Shown: positions 7,660-16,511, numbered from the stretch's first letter. The stretch is 35,802 nucleotides of DNA from Deltaproteobacteria bacterium RIFOXYA12_FULL_58_15 (GCA_001798605.1 MGST01000048.1:1-35802), one strand, 5' to 3'. A program made the numbers and translations. The notes: a model not told the origin generated them from the sequence alone.

Positions 7660-9207
7660 CTAGCATTTGAAATCGCGATGGAGTGTGTGTGAATCTGATG
7701 TGAAAGGCAGGCTGAGGACGAAGGTGGTGCCATGCCCCTTGGTCGACTTCACCGAGATTGTGCCACCATGCGCCTCAGCAATAGCCTTGGCGAGGGCCAA
7801 ACCCAACCCTGTGCCTCGCTTGTGTGAACGGGTGGTAAAGAACCGATCAAACACCCGCGTGATATTTTCTGGGGCAATTCCGGGACCATCGTCCCCCACG
7901 CTGAGCACTGCCCGCTGTTTTGCGGCCCGCAAGCCGACAATGACCTCACCGCTCGGATGCGCGAAAGAGGCAGCGTTCTCGATGAGATTGCCTATGGCCT
8001 TTTCGAGTTGGTTCTCGACCGCGACTATTGCAAGGGGCTCCTCGGTCGCGTCTAGCGCTATGTTGACGCCCGCATACCGTTCGTCAGCGGCCAGACGCTC
8101 GACCATTGCCCCAACCAATCGCCGCAAATCCATTGGCACCCTCGGCTCGTTCGCAAGTCCCGCCTCAGCCCGAGCCAACTCGAGAAACTCGCTGACCAGG
8201 CGGTCGAGCTGCGAGCTGCTGCGAGAGAGAACACCGGCCAGCTTTTCGATCCTTGCCGGTTCAAGTGCAGAACTTGAGCCCAAACGTTCTGCCGCGGCGC
8301 GAATGGCTGCAACGGGGTTTTTGAATTCGTGGGTGAGGTCGGCCACAAAGGCCTCGTTACTCTTTGCCCTCTCCTGCAGTCGCTCCAGCAGGATATTGAA
8401 TGAATCCGCAAGCTCACCTATTTCGTCGCCCGTTCCCGAATCGAGAACGCCAGTTGGCACCGCCGCCTCGGTCCGCATGCGAATCTGCTGCCGCAGTTTT
8501 GATACCGGGCCCACCACCGCCCGTGAAATCCACCACGCCAAGAGCATCGCCACCGGCAACGAGAAGAGCAGCAACTTGAGCAACTGGTAGCGCATATCGT
8601 AGAGGGCGCGGATGGCACGTCTGGAGCTCTCTTGAACGTACACAAGTGCGCCGCCGGGCAAGCGGAGCGCCGCGTGGCAGACCAGCAACTTGCGCTCGGT
8701 GGAATGGCGGCAGCCAACAGCCTCCCCGGAGGTCATAGCTTCACGTGATTCGATGCGCTCGGATACCGCCCCAAGCTCTGCATCAAAATGCGCCAAGGAC
8801 GGTGCCGCGTCGGGGCCGAAAAAGAAAGCACCAAGGCGATGATACAAACCCTCATTCGACTCATGATCGAGATCAGCGCTCACAGTGCCATCAGCCTCAA
8901 CGACCCGGATGCGCACGCCCCGCTCCGCAGCAATCTGTTCGATCGCCCCAACCCGAGAATCGGGCATTGTCCGGCCGTCGTCGATCACCTTTGCCGTCGC
9001 GGCAGCCGCATCAGAGATATTCTTCTTCATGCGACCGCCAACACCGGCTTCGATGAAGCTTGACGACGCCACCAATACCTGTGGCAAAACAACTGCGCTC
9101 ACCACCACCAGAAACATCTTCGGCCGCAGCGACAACGACCACGGTTTGCCGCGCAACTGCTTTGGGCGCTCGTTGGGGTCAACCACGCCAGCGGTACCCC
9201 GCACCAA
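7660..9207 (-). CDS. Sensor histidine kinase (HAMP, HisKA, HATPase)
   Basis: A two-component sensor kinase of up to 515 aa. TM1 is at about 31-52, then a periplasmic sensor region of about 155 residues containing Cys166 and Cys177, TM2 at about 209-230, HAMP to about 283, and a dimerisation/phosphorylation helix with His293 in 'DLTHEFKNP'. The ATPase domain shows an N box ('NLIENAASF'), G1 'DDGPGI', F box 'FDRFF' and G2 'GTGLGLALAK'. The frame opens with TTG at 9207, overlapping the response regulator by 29 bases; GTG 9186, which overlaps its stop by 8 bases, is an equally likely start. It is co-transcribed with and translationally coupled to the regulator at 9179-9868. The stimulus is unknown. 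The EEP gene lies 82 bases downstream with its own strong ribosome site. Confidence 0.92.
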   Translation of the reverse strand: MVRGTAGVVDPNERPKQLRGKPWSLSLRPKMFLVVVSAVVLPQVLVASSSFIEAGVGGRMKKNISDAAAATAKVIDDGRTMPDSRVGAIEQIAAERGVRIRVVEADGTVSADLDHESNEGLYHRLGAFFFGPDAAPSLAHFDAELGAVSERIESREAMTSGEAVGCRHSTERKLLVCHAALRLPGGALVYVQESSRRAIRALYDMRYQLLKLLLFSLPVAMLLAWWISRAVVGPVSKLRQQIRMRTEAAVPTGVLDSGTGDEIGELADSFNILLERLQERAKSNEAFVADLTHEFKNPVAAIRAAAERLGSSSALEPARIEKLAGVLSRSSSQLDRLVSEFLELARAEAGLANEPRVPMDLRRLVGAMVERLAADERYAGVNIALDATEEPLAIVAVENQLEKAIGNLIENAASFAHPSGEVIVGLRAAKQRAVLSVGDDGPGIAPENITRVFDRFFTTRSHKRGTGLGLALAKAIAEAHGGTISVKSTKGHGTTFVLSLPFTSDSHTLHRDFKC

Positions 9208-9868
9208 CCACGGTTTCTATCTCGTCAAAACGCGGGTTGATCTGCTCGAGCTTGCGACGAAGTCGCCTGATGTAAGTGTCGACGACCCGATCGGTGACCA
9301 CAACGTCATCACCGCGGATCAGATCTAAAATTCGCGCACGAGAGAAGACCATCCCAGGCCGGCCAGCGAGGATCTCCAGGATGCGAAACTCTGTAACCGT
9401 CACTGTCATCGCGACCCCTTCATAGATGGCCTCAATGCGTTGCGCATCGAGCGACAAGGCCCCAGTCTCCAGGGTCGGACTCGTTTGTTGCCGCCCTGCC
9501 CTCAATGTTTCACGCCGCAGCAAAGCCGCGACGCGGGCCAAGAGCACCCGGTTGCTGAAAGGTTTGCTGATGTAATCGTCAGCACCGAGTTCGAGTCCCA
9601 AAGCCTCATCGATCTCGCTGTCCCGAGACGTCAACAGGATCAGTGGCACAAGATTGCCCGCCGCGCGCAGCTTCCGACAAAGGCTGAAACCATCCTGGCG
9701 CGGCATGTTGACGTCGCTGATCACCAGATCGGGCTCGCCTGTTTGGATTTCAGCAAGGCCCACCTCACCGTCGGTTGCCGTAACAACGTCGTAGCCGCAA
9801 TCTTCGAGTTCCATCGACAACACCTCAAGCAGCTCGGCGTCGTCTTCTATCAAAAGTACCTTTGCCAT
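9179..9868 (-). CDS. OmpR/PhoB-family response regulator
   Basis: A 229-aa DNA-binding response regulator. The receiver domain (1-120) has the acidic pair Asp9/Asp10, phospho-acceptor Asp52 in 'VISDVNMP', Thr80 and Lys102 in 'ISKPF'. The C-terminal winged helix (about 130-229) includes 'VTVTEFRILEILAGRPGMVF' and ends 'GAGYRWRG', typical of the OmpR/PhoB trans-activation domain. It is the first gene of the pair with the kinase encoded downstream and overlapping. The gene at 10039 is divergent across a shared gap of 170 bases, which this regulator might control; the target is not shown by the sequence. Confidence 0.94.
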   Translation of the reverse strand: MAKVLLIEDDAELLEVLSMELEDCGYDVVTATDGEVGLAEIQTGEPDLVISDVNMPRQDGFSLCRKLRAAGNLVPLILLTSRDSEIDEALGLELGADDYISKPFSNRVLLARVAALLRRETLRAGRQQTSPTLETGALSLDAQRIEAIYEGVAMTVTVTEFRILEILAGRPGMVFSRARILDLIRGDDVVVTDRVVDTYIRRLRRKLEQINPRFDEIETVVGAGYRWRG

Positions 9869-10038
9869 GGTTCAACCCCGCCCGTCACCCTACTGCAAGA
9901 CGATAAGATGTGTAAGCCATGGCCCTCCGATTCGACTAAGCCAGGACGAATTTCGCAATGATCGTTTGGAAGACAGGCAGAAACTCGCCTGGATGAGCTT
10001 GAAACGCAGTTACTTTGGTTGGATACACTCAGCTGGAC

Positions 10039-10956
10039 ATGGAGCATCTCATCCCAGACGTAATGGAAAGAGTGTCGTTCGCGGAACTCGTCGAGCAGCT
10101 TTCCGACGGCGTCTACTTGATGGACCGCAACAGAAGAATCGCGTTCTGGAATCGTGCTGCCGAAGAAATCACCGGTTTCACTAGGGAGGAGGTCGTCGGT
10201 CGGCACTGCGCCAACAATATTCTGATGCACGTCGACGAACAGGGCCGGTGCCTCTGCCGCGGACAATGCCCTGCGGCGACGACCATGAAGGAAGGAATTC
10301 GCCACGAATCTGAGATTTTTTTGCACCACAAGGACGGGCATCGCATTCCCGTTTGGGTGAAGACCTCGCCCATATTTGATGCCGATGGCCGGGTGATCGG
10401 GGCGACCGAGGTGTTTGGTGATCTCAGTCCCAAACTACACCTGGCAGCCAAAGTGGCCGAGCTCGAACATCTGGCCATGCTGGATCCCCTCACTGAGCTC
10501 CCCAACCGCCGTCACTTGGAGGGCCTTTTGGAGGCCCGTGCCCACGAGCTCGACCGTTTCGGCTGGCCCTTTGGCGTGTTGATGATTGATGTCGACTATT
10601 TCAAATTGGTCAACGACACTTTCGGCCACCCCGTGGGGGACCGAGTTCTGCGAATGACCGCCAGGACACTTGGCAGCTGTGTCCGTGCATTCGACGTGGT
10701 GGGCCGGTGGGGTGGCGAAGAGTTTCTCGCGCTCATCTCCAGAAGTAGCGCCGAAGAGACCACACGTATCGCGGAGCGCTTGCGGGCCATGGTGGCCGGC
10801 TCGCAACTAGAAGTGGACGGCAAGATCGTCAAAGTGACTGTCTCTGTTGGTGCCGCCTGCGCCAACAGAGACCATCCAGCCTCCGATGTGTTGGTGCGCG
10901 CTGACGCCAAGCTCTATGAGGCAAAGAGCTCCGGTCGCAACAAAGTCGTCTGTTGA
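10039..10956 (+). CDS. PAS-GGDEF diguanylate cyclase
   Basis: A 305-aa soluble protein predicted to make cyclic di-GMP. An N-terminal PAS domain (about 12-130) carries Cys57, Cys71, Cys73 and Cys77 in a 'GRHC...CLCRGQC' pattern that could bind a metal or cluster, or sense redox state. The GGDEF domain (about 140-305) has the active-site variant GGEEF at 225-229, which is catalytically competent in known cyclases, and an RxxD inhibitory site (216-219) at the usual five-residue spacing, so product inhibition is expected. No TM segment. The frame opens upstream at TTG 10015, but ATG 10039 is the better start. It is divergent from the two-component pair and is followed 115 bases later by the lipoprotein cluster. 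Confidence 0.9.
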   Translation: MEHLIPDVMERVSFAELVEQLSDGVYLMDRNRRIAFWNRAAEEITGFTREEVVGRHCANNILMHVDEQGRCLCRGQCPAATTMKEGIRHESEIFLHHKDGHRIPVWVKTSPIFDADGRVIGATEVFGDLSPKLHLAAKVAELEHLAMLDPLTELPNRRHLEGLLEARAHELDRFGWPFGVLMIDVDYFKLVNDTFGHPVGDRVLRMTARTLGSCVRAFDVVGRWGGEEFLALISRSSAEETTRIAERLRAMVAGSQLEVDGKIVKVTVSVGAACANRDHPASDVLVRADAKLYEAKSSGRNKVVC

Positions 10957-11071
10957 ATCTCGGAGCGACCACCGACTTGGTGGCCACACCCATGGACTAT
11001 GGTGGACCCCGTTTTTTGGACCATCCATGATCAATGCTTGTCTCTGCAGCACGTTCGCGGTTAAGGTCGAC

Positions 11072-12556
11072 ATGGTCATGGTTCGAATTAACCACCTGTT
11101 GCTTCTATCTTGCTCGCTCGCGGTGGCCGCATGCGCAACGACCTATCGTAAGAGCAGGCCTGACCTGCCAGACGCAGAACGCGAAGTGGTCGAGCTTTCG
11201 ACGTTGTTGGCGGAATTCGGTCAAGCACTACAGGAACAAAAGATCGAGACGGCCGAGATAATGCTGGTCGAGCTCGAAGACGGTCTCAAGGAAGTCGACG
11301 TTCAAACCATTAGGCACCCCGAATATCGCAAGGTCGCTGACGCCATCGATGGGGCCCGGAGCAGGCTACAAAACACGAAGCGCAGCGGCGCGATTGAGGA
11401 GTTGGTCGATGAGACAAACGGAGTCTTGGCCTCCGGACGCGAGCTCATCACCAAGATTGCCGCCGACGGTCCCACCGATGACATGCTGGAGCGCATGGAT
11501 GACATACGGGACGAGCTCAAAGAGCTCACCGAACGCGGTGAGAAATATCGACGTGACCCACAATACCTGGAGACTTTCGCAGCATTGTCGGTGATGCGAG
11601 ACCAACTCGCAGATCATTCCAAACGTTTCCGTTGGATCCTCGATGCAACGGAGCTCGTTGTCGACACGCTCGGCGCTCTCCCCAACGACTCGTCCAAGGG
11701 GGACGGGGTTAGGGAAACAACCGGCGAAGGCGAACCCATGAGCGAACGCATCACCCGTGCCGATATTCTCTTGGAAGGATTCGATGCTTGTCTGCGGGTG
11801 GCCAAGGAGCTTGCGGAGAAAAAGGACGCCGTTCAGGATCTGCCCCTCAGGACTGCCCTGGGCGCACTGACCTTGCCACAAACCCACGAAACCTGCGAAG
11901 CCCGGCGTCTCAAAGCAGAAGAGCTTGCCGCAAACCTCCGTTGGCAACGTGACGTGATTGCCGTCGCCGACCAGGTCACCAAGGCATTGCAACACATGGA
12001 AGCGCAAGAGACGGCCGCCGGGGCGCTCATGGCCAATGAGGAGGCGGTGCTCGCTCTCGCCACCTGCGAGGTCCATTTGGCCGAGACAGAAGGTGCGATC
12101 GGATTCGACCCAACCCAAACGTTCTTGAATCACATGGGGCGCACAACGGCAACGAAGCTCCGCGATCTATGCACCACGGTAAGAGCCAACCTCGCGGCAT
12201 TGCAGCCAACATTGCGTTGGCGCATGGCAGTCGCTGCAATCGAAAGCGAGATAGACAAGGCGACAGTGGCTCTGACCGACGCGAACGCAGCGCAAGACTC
12301 TTCCGATCGCGCCGAGCTGCTCTCAACCGCCCGTGAGCTCTTCCAAAAATGTGCAGTCGATGCCGAGCCGCTGATTGCGCGCAGTGAGGGGCCATGGCAA
12401 GAAGCGAAGCCCAATAAGAAGGAGAAGCGCGCCCTGCAGAATCGCGCTGCAGCATGCAAAAAGCAGGTCGGTCACATCGCGGAGCTATTGGCCGAAGGAC
12501 AACCATCTGACGCGAAGACCCCCACCCATGGCAAGAGCCGCAAGAAACGTCGTTAG
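11072..12556 (+). CDS. Predicted helical lipoprotein, unknown function
   Basis: A 494-aa protein beginning with a lipoprotein signal: a hydrophobic run and lipobox 'AVAAC', with Cys21 as the predicted lipidation site. Most of the rest is charged and predicted helical or coiled-coil, with many Glu/Lys/Arg heptad-like stretches ('AEREVVELSTLLAEFGQALQ'), some internal Cys residues and a very basic end ('GKSRKKRR'). The open frame extends back to 10847, but only ATG 11072 gives a signal peptide and it has AAGG just upstream. I recognise no family. It may tether to the outer membrane and reach into the periplasm. It heads a same-strand run of unknown envelope genes that ends at 16457. Confidence 0.75.
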   Translation: MVMVRINHLLLLSCSLAVAACATTYRKSRPDLPDAEREVVELSTLLAEFGQALQEQKIETAEIMLVELEDGLKEVDVQTIRHPEYRKVADAIDGARSRLQNTKRSGAIEELVDETNGVLASGRELITKIAADGPTDDMLERMDDIRDELKELTERGEKYRRDPQYLETFAALSVMRDQLADHSKRFRWILDATELVVDTLGALPNDSSKGDGVRETTGEGEPMSERITRADILLEGFDACLRVAKELAEKKDAVQDLPLRTALGALTLPQTHETCEARRLKAEELAANLRWQRDVIAVADQVTKALQHMEAQETAAGALMANEEAVLALATCEVHLAETEGAIGFDPTQTFLNHMGRTTATKLRDLCTTVRANLAALQPTLRWRMAVAAIESEIDKATVALTDANAAQDSSDRAELLSTARELFQKCAVDAEPLIARSEGPWQEAKPNKKEKRALQNRAAACKKQVGHIAELLAEGQPSDAKTPTHGKSRKKRR

Positions 12557-12624
12557 TCCCGCAAGTCCGTATCTTGAGCCCGAGATTGAGCCAAACCGGC
12601 GAGGACGGCGAACACACGTCACAG

Positions 12625-12654
12625 TTGCGCAATTGGCGCATGTTGGTGCATACT
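12625..12654 (+). promoter_or_regulatory. Promoter candidate for the 97-aa gene
   Basis: TTGCGC (12625-12630), an 18-base spacer and CATACT (12649-12654) lie in the 134-base gap before the gene at 12691. The fit to sigma-70 boxes is fair only. The same TTGCGC box occurs before hppA. Confidence 0.3.
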
Positions 12655-12690
12655 CTTGCGAGCTTCACTGCAGATTAAGGAGAATATGCT

Positions 12691-12984
12691 ATGGTGGAAG
12701 GTCTTGGACCCACAAAATTGGCGGGTACGCCCCTTATAGATGGGGAAACTTTCGACAAGGTTTTTCTCCCCCTCACGACTGCCTCCAGAGAGTTGGTTGA
12801 AAAGATTGCCGCGATCACGGAAAAAATGCTCACTGAAGTCATGAAGGACCCGGCCCTATTCGAAAATCCTGGGAGGCGGGCTGAGCTGATTTGTGAGACT
12901 ACTGCTGAGACTGTGAACGTTGCTTTTCCAAAGACGATAGGTGCTCATATTCAAGCCACCGTTCGGGACCTAGACGAAAAATAG
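12691..12984 (+). CDS. Small soluble protein of unknown function (97 aa)
   Basis: ATG 12691 is well supported by AAGGAG (12677-12682) eight bases upstream. The 97-aa protein is predicted mostly helical, with a moderately hydrophobic middle ('LVEKIAAITEKMLTEVMKD') and a single Cys. No signal peptide or TM segment and no family that I recognise. The next gene starts 5 bases after its stop, so the two are almost certainly co-translated. Function unknown. Confidence 0.7.
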   Translation: MVEGLGPTKLAGTPLIDGETFDKVFLPLTTASRELVEKIAAITEKMLTEVMKDPALFENPGRRAELICETTAETVNVAFPKTIGAHIQATVRDLDEK

Positions 12985-12989
12985 CGGCA

Positions 12990-13427
12990 ATGGCAGAGGA
13001 GCATCCTCTCTCCGAGCCGGTCCAGAATGTTTGTGACCGTTTCGTGCTCATCGACGGCCAACCACAATTGGGCCGTGAGGGGCTCAAGACGTCTGCGCAG
13101 CAGATGCGACAGATTCCAGATGGCGATCGCAAATATGTGATCGCCGAGTTGGTTGCCTTGGCAATCAAATTCCAACAACTCGGTGGGGCGTCCACCGTCA
13201 AAGCAATTGCGCAACTCTTCGTTCTTGCCGGAATCGTCTTGCGCGACGCCGCAATGGCGCAAAAACTATTCGAGAGCCAGGGCGTTGATCTCGACGTTGC
13301 CTCCGAGTTTCTCGGACACAAGATCACCAAAACGCCTGCGCGTCGGGCGAGCATGACCGGGGAGAACAGCGTGTTGGGAGTGCGCGCGAAATTGCAGCGC
13401 GGCGATGACGATCCCACCAAAAACTGA
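12990..13427 (+). CDS. Small protein of unknown function (145 aa)
   Basis: A 145-aa protein coupled to the preceding gene (5-base gap; no strong ribosome site of its own). The centre ('RKYVIAELVALAIKFQQLGG' and 'IAQLFVLAGIVLRDAAMAQKL') is helical and fairly hydrophobic but is broken by charged residues, so a helical bundle is more likely than a membrane domain. The C-terminal 30 residues are polar and basic. No family recognised. It belongs to the same cluster as the coiled-coil membrane protein that follows after a repeat-bearing gap. Confidence 0.65.
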   Translation: MAEEHPLSEPVQNVCDRFVLIDGQPQLGREGLKTSAQQMRQIPDGDRKYVIAELVALAIKFQQLGGASTVKAIAQLFVLAGIVLRDAAMAQKLFESQGVDLDVASEFLGHKITKTPARRASMTGENSVLGVRAKLQRGDDDPTKN

Positions 13428-13450
13428 AGACCTCTGCGCGTCGAGTTATC

Positions 13451-13500
13451 CCAACCGACCAACCGACCAGCCGACCAGCCGACCAACCGACCAACCGACC
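13451..13500. repeat. 8-bp simple tandem repeat, about six units
   Basis: The unit CCGACCA(A/G) recurs five times (13455-13494) with half units on either side. Unit order is A, G, G, A, A at the last base. It lies in the 166-base gap before ATG 13594. Eight is not a multiple of three, and such tracts can change copy number by slippage, which would change promoter or leader spacing rather than the protein. Confidence 0.9.
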
Positions 13501-13593
13501 TCGACCCTTGGAAGCAAAGCAGAACTCCGGCATAGTCACTCTCGCGGCTGCGCGCCAAGACAACGGCCTATCTTAACAAGACTGAGGGTGTTT

Positions 13594-14772
13594 ATGACAA
13601 AGCTGGGTCCGCCCCCCGAGGACATCGACGGACTGCGCCACGAGAATCAGGTCCTGCGTGCAGAACTGCAAAAACGCATCAAATCGGAGAAGCGTGCCGT
13701 CGAGTTAAAGATTCGGGCTCTCAATACCAGCGGCTCGCTGTTGTTCTCCCTCTTCGACCGCAAGAAGATCCTCACCAATTTCACCAACCTCTTTGAGACC
13801 CTCTCGAGGTTCTCAGGGCCACGGGAACAATGGCCGTCCCGTGACGACATCCTGGCCGACTCCAAGGCGTTGTCCCTGTCGTGGATCCGCTTTGCGATTC
13901 GCCGTCGGACCCTCATGTTCCTCCTCGCTCTCGCGGCATTCGTCATCCCGGGCATCCAGATCTATTTGGTCATGCAACAGAACGAGATCATCAAAAACCA
14001 AAACAAGTTCTTCGAGATCGAGGTCTACGACATCGTCGCCCGCTCTATGACCAGTGGTGAGATGAGCGCCAAACAGATGACCGGTGCCCTGCTTGCCCGC
14101 TCCGACCTAGGTTTTCTCGATGGCATCGTCACCGAGGTTTTTGGCGCTGGCTCAGATATGGGGGCGTCTCTGGTTTCGACCGACGCCGACACGCTGGCAA
14201 GACGCCTGCGCGACGCGGCCTTCCGGGGCCACATCATCCTGGGCCTCGCCCGTGCCATTGAGGTGCACCGTGCTGACGAATCGGCAATGGCGCTTCACAA
14301 ACAAGTCTACCCGATGTTCACCAAGGTCATGGACGACGCTGCACCACGAGTCACCGAGCTCTTGAAAGTCGGCCGAGACGCGGTGCTAGAGGACACTCAA
14401 ACCGCGGAGGAGGTGTACCGATATCTGGCAAATCTCGGCACATTGCTGCGCAAGGAGTGGAGCCTCGCCCTCGCCGTTGACGAACAAGCCCAATTCTTTG
14501 TAGCTGTGACACCCTTGATCAAACGGGTGTCGGAGTACCGAGCAAGCGGCTTCGCCGAAAAGAGTCCGCTCGCCACTGTGTTCTTCGACGAGGCCATGCA
14601 CCAGTTCCTTATCGACTTGGCACTCAGACCACAGTTTGGTGAGCCACCACCCGAAATCACGGGCAATATCGAAGACCTCACGGCTCGAGGATTTGCTGAG
14701 CTGCAGAAGGGCATCGGCGAGGGCCGCGACATCAAATGGTCCAACCTCAAGCGGCTCGCAGGGATCCAATGA
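13594..14772 (+). CDS. Coiled-coil single-pass membrane protein, unknown function
   Basis: A 392-aa protein. Residues 10-42 are a probable coiled coil ('LRHENQVLRAELQKRIKSEK'), and one TM helix follows a basic 'RRR' at about 106-126, leaving a C-terminal domain of about 260 residues, probably periplasmic, of mainly helical character. The stretch after the TM helix ('QQNEIIKNQNKFFEIE') recalls the juxtamembrane helices of several bacterial membrane proteins, but no named family is evident. The open frame reaches back through the 8-bp repeats to 13405; ATG 13594 is preferred for its GAGGG upstream. Its stop overlaps the ATG of the next lipoprotein gene (ATGA), so the two are translationally coupled and may work as a pair. 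Confidence 0.75.
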   Translation: MTKLGPPPEDIDGLRHENQVLRAELQKRIKSEKRAVELKIRALNTSGSLLFSLFDRKKILTNFTNLFETLSRFSGPREQWPSRDDILADSKALSLSWIRFAIRRRTLMFLLALAAFVIPGIQIYLVMQQNEIIKNQNKFFEIEVYDIVARSMTSGEMSAKQMTGALLARSDLGFLDGIVTEVFGAGSDMGASLVSTDADTLARRLRDAAFRGHIILGLARAIEVHRADESAMALHKQVYPMFTKVMDDAAPRVTELLKVGRDAVLEDTQTAEEVYRYLANLGTLLRKEWSLALAVDEQAQFFVAVTPLIKRVSEYRASGFAEKSPLATVFFDEAMHQFLIDLALRPQFGEPPPEITGNIEDLTARGFAELQKGIGEGRDIKWSNLKRLAGIQ

Positions 14773-16238
14773 AGGCTTTCTCATTCGCAATAGCCATGTG
14801 TCTCGTCGGCGCAGGCTGCTCATCCAGCTCGCCCACCCAAGGGCCTCAGGGGGGACCCGCGCAAGCAGGTCCCGGCGATGTCGACCTCTCACACGGTGAC
14901 GCGGATCCTGGTGGCGACTCTATCGCAGCGGTTTCTGACCACCCGTGGCTGCGCGGCGTGTACCCCGCAGACTTGCCCGAGGAGACTTTTGTCATCGGGG
15001 TTGCACAGCATGACGATCCAGAGGAAGCCGAGGCTCGGGCACAGATTGTTCTCGCCAACGCGGCCTGGGGCCCCGTGGAAGTCCGCCCGGCGGTCCTTTT
15101 ACCCAAGGTGTTCATCGCCGGTGAAGACCCGAAACGGCAAGAGACATTGAAAGATGGTCGGACCGTCGCGCTCATCGCCGTCGGGCGTGTGACGTTTGCC
15201 AGCCGAGTCGAGAACTGGCTTGACGATGTGGCAGCCGGATCGTTGCGCGCACGGGTCGCTGACGAACCCAAGGCGCGCATCGAAGTGGCCATGGCCGCCG
15301 CGCGAAGCCGCCTGGCTGAAGAGTTTGGCTGCAATCGTCTCCAGGTCATCACTGGCCGAAGATGCGATCCGGGAGGAGTCCACTCTGACAATCCACTAAC
15401 CATCGCCGCAACCTTCGTGACTCTCCAACCCGTCCTCCCAGGCGGCATTCCGCGACTCAAAGGGGAAAGACCGCTGCGGCCAGCTGCTGTCGAGGTGCTC
15501 TGGAAGAGGCAGTCTGGCGAGGCGGTGCCATGGCCGGACGTGCCACTGCTATTTGAGGCACCCGATGGCATACTCAAAGCCAACACGGCAACAACTGACG
15601 AGAAGGGTTACGCCGCCGTCGATTTTGTGGGAATGCCACCCGACAGCCTGCTCATCAAAGTCCGCATCGATACGAAGGCGTTGCTCGACAACCTGTCCCC
15701 AGCCTGGCCAGAGGTTTCGACGACCCTTACGCTGCACCTTCTCACCGCTACCAACGCGCGGATTGCAGTTTTCCTTTTCGAGCACATCTCGCTCGGGCGA
15801 ATCGACGACAGCCCAACCGCAGAGGCGGCCGTTCACGGCCTACGAGCCCTTGGCTACAAGAATGCCCTGGTATTGCCACAGACTCTCAGAGATACACTCG
15901 AGAGCGCCTGCTCCGGCGCATTCAACAGTGCTGTGCGCGGGTTGGCCGACAAAGGCGGAGGCGAAGCTGACGTCATTGCCCTTGGTGAAGTGCAATCAGA
16001 CTTTGTCAGTCGAGCAGTCGGACGATCTGTCTGGCACGAAGCCACCGTCGCCGTGAAGATTTACGACGTCTGGACTGGCAAGCACCTGGGCGACATCCAA
16101 CGCACCACCCGCGCCCGCGGCATCGGCGACCAGGACGCCGCACACAACGCCATGCGTGAGCTCGGCGACAACCTCGCCGAGGCCCTGCACCAAACCCTCT
16201 CAACTGGCAACCTGGCTCTCAGCAGCCGGCCCTGGTGA
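14769..16238 (+). CDS. Lipoprotein with Ig-like middle and CsgG/LPP20-like end
   Basis: A 489-aa predicted lipoprotein: signal peptide with Cys17 in 'LVGAGCSSS', then a low-complexity Gly/Pro/Asp linker. The N-terminal domain has 'ETFVIGVAQHDDPEEAEARA', like LPP20/FlgP-type proteins in which a 'VG.A....A...A...A' pattern recurs. Residues about 260-320 contain 'DGILKANTATTDEKGYAAVDF', characteristic of bacterial Ig-like (Big_1) domains. The C-terminal 120 residues ('GEADVIALGEVQSDFVSRA...', 'VKIYDVWTGKHLGDIQRTTR', then 'AHNAMRELGDNLAEAL') have the layout of CsgG/FlgT-like outer-membrane-associated domains. These are family-level resemblances by eye. ATG 14769 overlaps the upstream stop. Likely location is the outer membrane inner leaflet; function unknown. 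Confidence 0.7.
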   Translation: MKAFSFAIAMCLVGAGCSSSSPTQGPQGGPAQAGPGDVDLSHGDADPGGDSIAAVSDHPWLRGVYPADLPEETFVIGVAQHDDPEEAEARAQIVLANAAWGPVEVRPAVLLPKVFIAGEDPKRQETLKDGRTVALIAVGRVTFASRVENWLDDVAAGSLRARVADEPKARIEVAMAAARSRLAEEFGCNRLQVITGRRCDPGGVHSDNPLTIAATFVTLQPVLPGGIPRLKGERPLRPAAVEVLWKRQSGEAVPWPDVPLLFEAPDGILKANTATTDEKGYAAVDFVGMPPDSLLIKVRIDTKALLDNLSPAWPEVSTTLTLHLLTATNARIAVFLFEHISLGRIDDSPTAEAAVHGLRALGYKNALVLPQTLRDTLESACSGAFNSAVRGLADKGGGEADVIALGEVQSDFVSRAVGRSVWHEATVAVKIYDVWTGKHLGDIQRTTRARGIGDQDAAHNAMRELGDNLAEALHQTLSTGNLALSSRPW

Positions 16239-16244
16239 TCACCC

Positions 16245-16457
16245 ATGCTTTCATTGAACCCAGCCTATCTCGCAGCCTCGGCTGCTGTTGGCACGGTGGG
16301 GCTTGCCCTGTTCATCTATGGTAAGCGCTCGGCACGCTTCATCTACATGCTGAGCGGCGTGGCGCTGATGGTCTTTCCCTATTTCGTCACCAATGCGTGG
16401 GCAATCGTGGGTGTCGGCGCGGTGATTGTTGGAGCTGCGTTTTTTCTGTCCCGCTGA
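16245..16457 (+). CDS. Small two-helix membrane protein (70 aa)
   Basis: A 70-aa protein made of two to three hydrophobic helices (about 7-24, 32-48 and 52-68) joined by 'YGKRSARFIYMLSGVALMVFP'-like short loops. Small membrane proteins with a 'YGK...R....L..G.ALM.YPYFV.N' pattern are widespread in delta-proteobacteria, with no known function. It follows the lipoprotein gene by 6 bases and is probably the last gene of that run. It converges with the permease gene 54 bases later; no clear terminator lies between. Confidence 0.75.
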   Translation: MLSLNPAYLAASAAVGTVGLALFIYGKRSARFIYMLSGVALMVFPYFVTNAWAIVGVGAVIVGAAFFLSR

Positions 16458-16511
16458 AACCTCTCGACTGGGGGTGACAGCGGATCGACTGCCGAGTCCT
16501 TGACCGTCACA

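Noticed and set aside
10847-11071. N-terminal extension of the lipoprotein frame
   Set aside because: It overlaps the end of the GGDEF gene and would bury the lipoprotein signal in the interior.
13405-13593. N-terminal extension with 'RPTDQPTS' repeats
   Set aside because: This is translation of the 8-bp DNA repeat; a good ribosome site and start lie at 13594.
16458-16511. Bidirectional terminator between the small membrane protein and permease genes
   Set aside because: Only short, poorly spaced complementary segments (GTGAC/GTCAC) and no T-runs.
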